From positions 146,444,001-146,508,000 of the forward strand of contig JBITNC010000001.1 in NCBI GenBank assembly GCA_050084985.1: a stretch of DNA of 64,000 bases. The letters run 5' to 3'. Within the stretch, counting starts at the first letter, position 1, and each line of letters opens with the position of its first letter. Positions 58,471-64,000 of this stretch are shown here, in pieces. The notes beneath the pieces are model-generated. The model made no database searches, had not been told where the DNA came from, and saw nothing but the letters and a program-made list of their open reading frames with translations. A program made the translations under genes and the position numbers. Origin of the DNA: Nageia nagi (taxonomy: Eukaryota > Pinophyta).

Positions 58471-58990
58471 TTACAAAACTATTAAAAAAGGGAATAGAAT
58501 ATCATTGGGGTAAAGAGCAACAGGATGCCTTCAAGGAAATTAAAAGATATTTATTATCTCCTCCTGTGTTAAGTCCACCTAGAAAAGATATACCCTTTTT
58601 GTTATACATTTCTGCTACTGAAACTACCTTAGGAACAATGCTTGCTTAGAAAAATGAATATAATAAAGAGCAAGCTATATATTACCTAAGTAGAACACTT
58701 GTGAGTTATGAGATTAAATACATATATTTGGAAAAATTATGTCTTGCTATCGTTTTCGCTACTAAAAAGCTCCGACATTACATGCTTAATCATACAACGT
58801 ATGTCATCTCTAAAGTGGACCCACTGAAATATATGATGAATAAAACCTATCAAAATTCAAGAACTACAAAGTGGATAATGCACCTAACTGAATTTGATTT
58901 GCATTTTATCGGACAAAAATCAATAAAAGGATAAGTAATTGTTGACTATCTCGCTGATGCTCCTTTACAAGATAATAAACCACTTGTCAT
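58471..58990 (+). pseudogene. Element 2 Ty3-type RNase H
   Basis: Reads KGIEYHWGKEQQDAFKEIKR, DIPFLLYISATETTLGTMLA, a TAG (58647), then open 58701-58934 (YEIKYIYLEKLCLAIVFATK, THLTEF-like end with FDLHFIGQKSIKG). As in element 1 the first catalytic position reads YISAT, so the domain probably acts only as a connection between RT and the second RNase H. Confidence 0.72.
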
Positions 58991-59029
58991 TGAATTACTT
59001 GATGATGGGATATTTCAACTAGATGAAAT

Positions 59030-59490
59030 TGAAACACCTGTAGAACTTGAAGATGAGTGGGATATGACAATACACTTTGATGGTTCTCGATGTGAACAAG
59101 GTGGTGGAGCAAGTGTTGTATTTATAACACCACAAGGAATCCCTATACCGTATTCATTTAAACTTAAATTTCTTTGTACTAATAATAATGCGAAATATGA
59201 AGCTTTGATATTAGCATTGAAAACCACTATTAAACTAAAACTCAAAAGAATTAAAATTATTGGAGATTCTTTACTCATTGTAAATCAAGTGAAAGGAATC
59301 TATCAATGTAGAGAACCTTTACTTCAAAAGTATAAAGCATTAGTTGAGGAATTATTAAAATCTTTTGATCAATTTAGTATAGAAGTGACACTGAGATCAT
59401 CTAATAGATTCGCAGATGCTATGGCTTCTATTGGATCTCTTATCCCAAAAGATCCTAAAAAATCTTCAATTCAAGTTGAAATAATTTAAT
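59030..59490 (+). pseudogene. Element 2 archaeal-type RNase H, one acidic residue lost
   Basis: Open stretch 59064-59489 reads MTIHFDGSRCEQGGGASVVF, LCTNNNAKYEALILALKTTI, RIKIIGDSLLIVNQVKG and LRSSNRFADAMASIGSLIPK. D (HFDGS), D (IGDS) and D (FADA) are present, but the Glu of NAEY is Lys (codon 59193-59195, GAA to AAA). Element 1 keeps this Glu. The domain would remove RNA from the cDNA hybrid. It is about 140 codons, the normal size for the family. Confidence 0.85.
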
Positions 59491-59559
59491 TATCTCAATC
59501 ATCATTACAACAAGAAGATGAAGAACAAAGCGTATTAAATATTAGCATAACGGATAAAG

Positions 59560-60824
59560 ATAATTGGTACCAGGAATTGATAGACTTTTTAAAATTTGAA
59601 ACTCTTCCTGTAAGCCTTAATAAATCAACACGACAAGCATTTAAAATTAAAGTGGCTAAATATTGTTTGATAGGGGATATCTTACATCAACGAAACTTCA
59701 ATGGTATATTACTTAGATGTCTTGAATGGAATGATAGTAAAAAAGCTATGTCCTTTGCCCATGATGGAGTATGTGGAGGACATTTTAATGGCATTGCACT
59801 TGTAAAGCAATTAATACAGATGGGGTATTATTGGCCTACTATGGAAAAGGATTGTTGTGAATACGTTAAAAAGTGTTTTAAATGTCAACAGTATTCTCAT
59901 TTATTTTCACAGCCATCTCAGGAGCTACATCCTATACAATCACTTTGGCCATTCTCTAAATGGGCCTTAGATTTAATAGGACAAATTACACCTACATCCT
60001 CTGGTGGGCACAAGTTCATTATTACAGCCACTGAATATTTTACTAAATGGGTAGAGGCTATTCCTATGACTTCCACTACGGGTGCACAAATTGCTGAGTT
60101 TATAGAAAATTATATTATATGTAGATTCGGTATACCGAACCAATTAATTATGGATAATGGAAAGAATTTTAAAAATAAGGATGTAAAATGTATATGTGAC
60201 AAGTATAAAATTAAACAAAGTTTCTCCACTCCTTATTATCCACAAGGTAATGGATAGGCATAAGCTACTAACAAAACTATTTGAAACATTTTAGCAAAAA
60301 TAGTAAATGATTCTCATAAAGATTGGCATATACAAATACCGAAAGCCTTATGGGCTTATTGTACTAGTGTACGCACTCCCATTGGGGCAACGCCATTTTC
60401 TTTAGTTTATGGAACAGAAGCCATCCTACCCATAGAGCTTGAGATACCATCTCATAGAATAAATCTAAGTGAGCAAAATGCTGATGAGGAAGCAAGACAA
60501 ACTTGCTTAGATCAGTTATTGCTTTTAGATGAAAAACATGTTAATGCTTTAGAGCACATGCGTGTTTATCAGAGGAGGATAAAATGAGCTTTTGATAAAA
60601 GAGCTTTAATTTGTGAATTCAAAATAGGTGATTTGGTCTTAAAAGAAAATCAACAAACTTCACAACTAGAATGATAGCTTAGAGACAAGTTCGCTCCAAA
60701 TTGGTTAGGACCGTACATCATTAAGAAAAAGTTTGGTAAGGGAACTTATCATTTATCAGATTTAGAAGGAAATGAAGAGCGTGAACCTATAAATATCATG
60801 CATCTCTGACCCTTCTATACATAA
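59560..60824 (+). pseudogene. Element 2 integrase, catalytic Glu lost
   Basis: Open stretch 59577-60257 contains the zinc domain (HDGVCGGHFNG, then YYWPTMEKDCCEYVKKCFKC) and the core WALDLIGQITPTSSGGHKFI with the first Asp at 59970-59972, and LIMDNGKNFKNKDVK with the second Asp at 60153-60155. Then PYYPQGNG is followed by TAG, Ala, TAA: the second stop (60261-60263) sits at the catalytic Glu codon. The C-terminal region continues in the same frame (RDKFAPNWLGPYIIKKKFGK) to the natural TAA at 60822-60824, which ends the polyprotein. Confidence 0.87.
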
Positions 60825-60935
60825 AAAAGGGAAAAGTGTATATTAGTTTTCTTTTGTTTCATTTTATTATTAATTAAAACAATAAATAAATAAAAATATT
60901 AATATTTGTCAAATGTTAATGATTAAAATAGAAAG

Positions 60936-62147
60936 ATGAATCTGGTAATGGAATCTGCTGAAGGTAGCTTCGTGCAACCACAAGTACGATTTCCCTCACC
61001 CAGATATCCAGGTGACTTCACATTAACATATTTGAAACATAACTTTGATATAGATCTCTTGAATTATTTATGGTTGACTATTGATGAGCAATATGAAAGA
61101 ACATATAATATGTTTCATGGTAGGATTACTGGTTGGAGATTCACCTTCTTTGGATATGAAGCCTATATTAATTTAGGCCCACAAATTTATTTCGCACATA
61201 TGGAATGAATATCACATGAAATAATGGCCTTTTGTCTACAATGGCCTTATGGGAGGCCGAGTATCAACATAAGGTGCCAATTAACAAAGCCTTCACTCTT
61301 TTTAGCTAGGATGAACTACATCGAACAATTAACTAAAAACCTGGAATGGATGGATGAACTCTTACCTTATTTACCTCATAAAAGGGTGATGTATGACTTT
61401 TCAAATGCTTTTGTGGCCTTCCCTCCTAGAAAACCACAACAACATTATAGGCAAATCAACAGATTCTCTCGCACACAAATGTGACCCATAATTAGAAAAT
61501 GAAAGTTGGAAGAAAGACGAGCCTACCGTATTGCTGAACTTGCAATGATAAATCCAATAAAGATCAGAAATAAGATTATCAAAAAATTATCAAAAGGACA
61601 TAGAGTACAGAATAATGGAAATTATCTCCCTGGGTTCAAAAATAGGTATGATAGAGATCTATTTATGAAAGTCATTCATAACGTTCCTACTCCTCTATAT
61701 TCAAACATCTTTTCCATGCCTATCGAAATTCAACAACAACTAGCCCTGACATTCTATGATATATGCGAATCTTATGGTTGGGAGGTCAAAATAAATAAAT
61801 CTCAAGTCATTGTTTGTATCGATGAATTTGAACTATGGTGATCTCCTAAATTAGAATATGACTTAATGATATATTTCTGTCTCCTGTGGCCAACAGAAAA
61901 GCCTAAAATCATAATTGATTATACTTACAACCGGACTTTGAGATATCAAGAACGAATCATCTTAATTGCTCAAACTGTGACTTCCGAACACTTAGATTAT
62001 TGTGTTCCCTAAATTTGTCATAATCAAGTGATATTAGATTTTAGTTTTTTGTTTAGTTCAACATATTGCTCATTTAATCCTTCAGCAGTTCAAACTCGAT
62101 TTGAACATGTCCTGAATAGATTCCCGAGAAAAACTATAAAACCCTAA
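60936..62147 (+). pseudogene. Post-integrase ORF of element 2, unknown protein
   Basis: ATG 60936 to TAA 62145-62147, one frame of 404 codons including the stop, with internal stops (TGA 61206, TGA 61482, TAG/TGA-type changes near 61839 and 62010) and no frameshift. The start is supported by the same context (AAAATAGAAA(A)GATGAATCT) in element 1. Conserved blocks are FFGYEAYINLGPQIYFAHME, FCLQWPYGRPSINIRCQLTK, MDELLPYLPHKRVMYDF, LSKGHRVQNNGNYLPGFKNR, VPTPLYSNIFSMPIEIQQQL and LTFYDICESYGWEVKINKSQ. It is soluble-looking, rich in aromatic residues, with no motif I know. It follows integrase by 111 bp, so it would need its own translation mechanism or a spliced RNA. Confidence 0.72.
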
Positions 62148-62596
62148 ATAAAAAAAAAAATTATAAAATCCTAAAAATTTGAAAAATATAAAATACATAA
62201 AAATTATAAAATTATAAAATCTACCTAGATGGAAACATCTAGAGGTTACTTGGCAATAGGGTGCCCTGCCCTTGTATGATGTGAGTATATGTTGTATGTC
62301 ATTGTAAAAGTGGTTATCCCGTAAATGTGTAATGTGTGAAAAGGTCATTTTAGAATAATCTCCTTGTTATCACCACATTCCCTTTGTCTTTTCTTTCATA
62401 AAGAGATGATATACCATAGATGATAGAAAAAACATAAAGTTTGTGTTTGAGGGAAAATCAATAAACTCCAAACACTTATAACATTAAAAAATTCAAAGAG
62501 AATTTGAATGAAGTCATTATAAGAGACATTAAGAGTGAAAGTTATGTGTCTATCCTATTATTTGCTCCATCTCGGACCCAAGAATCATTTGATAGT

Positions 62597-62691
62597 AAAA
62601 AAAAAAAAAAGAAGAAAGAGAAAAGAGATGACAAAAAAAAAAGAAGAAGAAAGAGAAAAGAGATGAAAAAAGAAAAAAAAAAGAGAAAAAA
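62597..62691 (+). repeat. Long purine-rich tract
   Basis: About 95 bp is almost only A and G, with two tandem AAGAGAAAAGAGATGA units. Element 1 has only about 35 bp at the equivalent place (47383-47415). It is too far from any LTR to be the polypurine primer. Confidence 0.85.
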
Positions 62692-63135
62692 TGCTACAAA
62701 GATTCTTGGGTTATATTGAAATCGAGGGGTTAATCCTCATCGAGGCTATGGACACCTATCTGGCAATGGGGTATACCTTACGAGTGGCGATATGTCCATT
62801 TTGGTTAGCGACCTTCTTTCCTATGGACCTCTATACGTTTCATATGGATAGACTAGCTTATTGATGTCTCTAGGATATTTCATCTCAAATGATCTAAGAA
62901 GGGAAATGAACCTCATTGCACACACTGGATTTTTTTAGATTCTCTTATTAACACATAACAATATTGTTTGATATCATCTTGGGTTATTAGATCTAGAAAT
63001 AAAGAAAGATAAGGTAGATGTTGTAATAACTTGGTCGTTAAGCTAAAATCACCTAATCTGTTGTCATAAGTTGTATATTGTTTGTGTCTGAAACCACTTG
63101 TGTTGTTTTGTTAAATCATTCAAGATCATCCATTA

Positions 63136-63520
63136 GCTTTGAACATTATTAAAATTGCTTTTCTTTGGAAAGGATAAGAATGATTATTTATCATTCCCCT
63201 GACCAAGATAAAGTTAATGTTCATATGCATCCATTAGGTCACTAGTGTGTCATGTTAATTCATTTCACTATCATCCATCACCTTTGAACATTATTAAAAT
63301 TGCTTTTCTTTGGGAAGGATAAGAATGATTATTTATCGTTCCCCATTAGGTCACTAGTGTGTCATGTCAATTCATTTTACCATCATCCATTACCTTTGAA
63401 CATTATTAAAATTGCTTTTCTTTGGAAAGGATAAGAATGATTACTTATTTTTCCCCTGACCAAGATAAAGTTAATGTTCATATGTACCCATAAGTCATTA
63501 GTTTGTCATGTCATTATGTC
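63136..63520 (+). repeat. Tandem repeats in element 2 3' UTR
   Basis: Three units start at about 63138, 63283 and 63395 (TTTGAACATTATTAAAATTG each). The middle unit lacks about 33 bp. This is the same array as 47919-48350. Confidence 0.85.
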
Positions 63521-64000
63521 TATTGTAAAATTGCCAAGTGTAGAAAATGATGCATCTGATTCCGTGAAAATATAATAAAATTATGTCCTTAAATAACTTA
63601 TCTTAGATTCATTTGTTCACTCATACCTATTATTAAACTAATTTTGAGGATCAATAACATCATCAAATTAATTTGTTGATATATATTTTATCATCATAAA
63701 TTATAAAAAGATATCCTCAAAACCATACATCATACATTTCGAGATTACATCTATCATTAACATCCATTCATCATCAAGTAATTAAAAGATGATTACGAGC
63801 TACCTAACATCACATTATACCTATCCACATATAAAATGAAAATCATCATAACATCATACAATAAATATAAAAGGTCCATCCATACAACATAACAATCTAA
63901 CAAATGGTCATCCTAACATCATCATCAAATAAAAACTACATGGGTACAATAAACATATAGAAAGATAACATCACAAGAATATCCTCATGGACTACCCCAA

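Larger units (their letters stand above)
62148..64000 (+). other. 3' untranslated region of element 2, cut by window end
   Basis: Alignable to 46919-48870 of element 1. The polypurine tract, antisense ORF and 3' LTR expected after it are not in the window. Confidence 0.7.

Noticed and set aside
62504-62719. Lys-rich 71-codon open frame
   Set aside because: It is the translation of the A/G tract in the 3' UTR, and its length varies between copies with the tract.

Overview
The window reads as plant nuclear DNA. It is very AT-rich and CpG-poor, contains no recognisable host gene, and is packed with decayed retrotransposons. The families are plant-type: Ty1/copia with a tRNA-iMet-type primer site, Sirevirus-like copia with a GGGGGAGATT polypurine tract, plant LINEs with a DUF4283-like ORF1, and Ty3/gypsy elements of the Tat/Ogre lineage with a second, archaeal-type RNase H. 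A large transposon-rich genome such as a gymnosperm would fit, but the species cannot be fixed from the sequence.

Layout. 1-2.4 kb: copia gag debris and an unidentified duplicated segment. 4.8-6.3 kb: the 3' end of one LINE followed by the ORF1 part of another. 6.3-14.0 kb: a rearranged mosaic of Sirevirus-like copia pieces on both strands, with three related LTR segments and three polypurine tracts. 14.0-17.4 kb: a LINE (endonuclease plus RT, plus strand). 17.55-19.88 kb: a compact minus-strand copia element with two ~320-bp LTRs that keeps gag, protease and part of integrase but lacks RT and RNase H. 20.17-25.84 kb: a Ty3/gypsy element (plus) with a long 5' LTR and a truncated 3' LTR. 27.45-29.03 kb: a second type of LINE (minus). 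29-34.7 kb: AT-rich sequence without recognisable genes.

34.69-64.0 kb: two related Tat/Ogre-like elements on the plus strand. Element 1 (from 34693) is the more decayed. It runs through LTR, primer site, structured leader, ORF1/gag, protease, G-patch-like segment, RT, RNase H, archaeal RNase H, integrase, a post-integrase ORF, a long 3' region with 145-bp tandem repeats, and a broken antisense ORF. At 50174 the LTR of element 2 starts inside that antisense ORF. Element 2 then repeats the same order with fewer lesions and runs off the window before its 3' LTR. I infer that element 2 inserted into element 1; the remaining 3' parts of both should lie beyond 64000.

In element 2, ORF1, gag, protease, RT, both RNases H and integrase lie in one reading frame, apart from scattered stop codons and one frameshift caused by a 29-bp duplication. 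The most interesting items are a ~400-codon sense ORF of unknown function after integrase, kept at nearly the same length in both copies; element-specific microrepeat arrays that match between U3 and leader; and 64-bp hairpin modules in the leader. Every protein-coding element here carries inactivating lesions.
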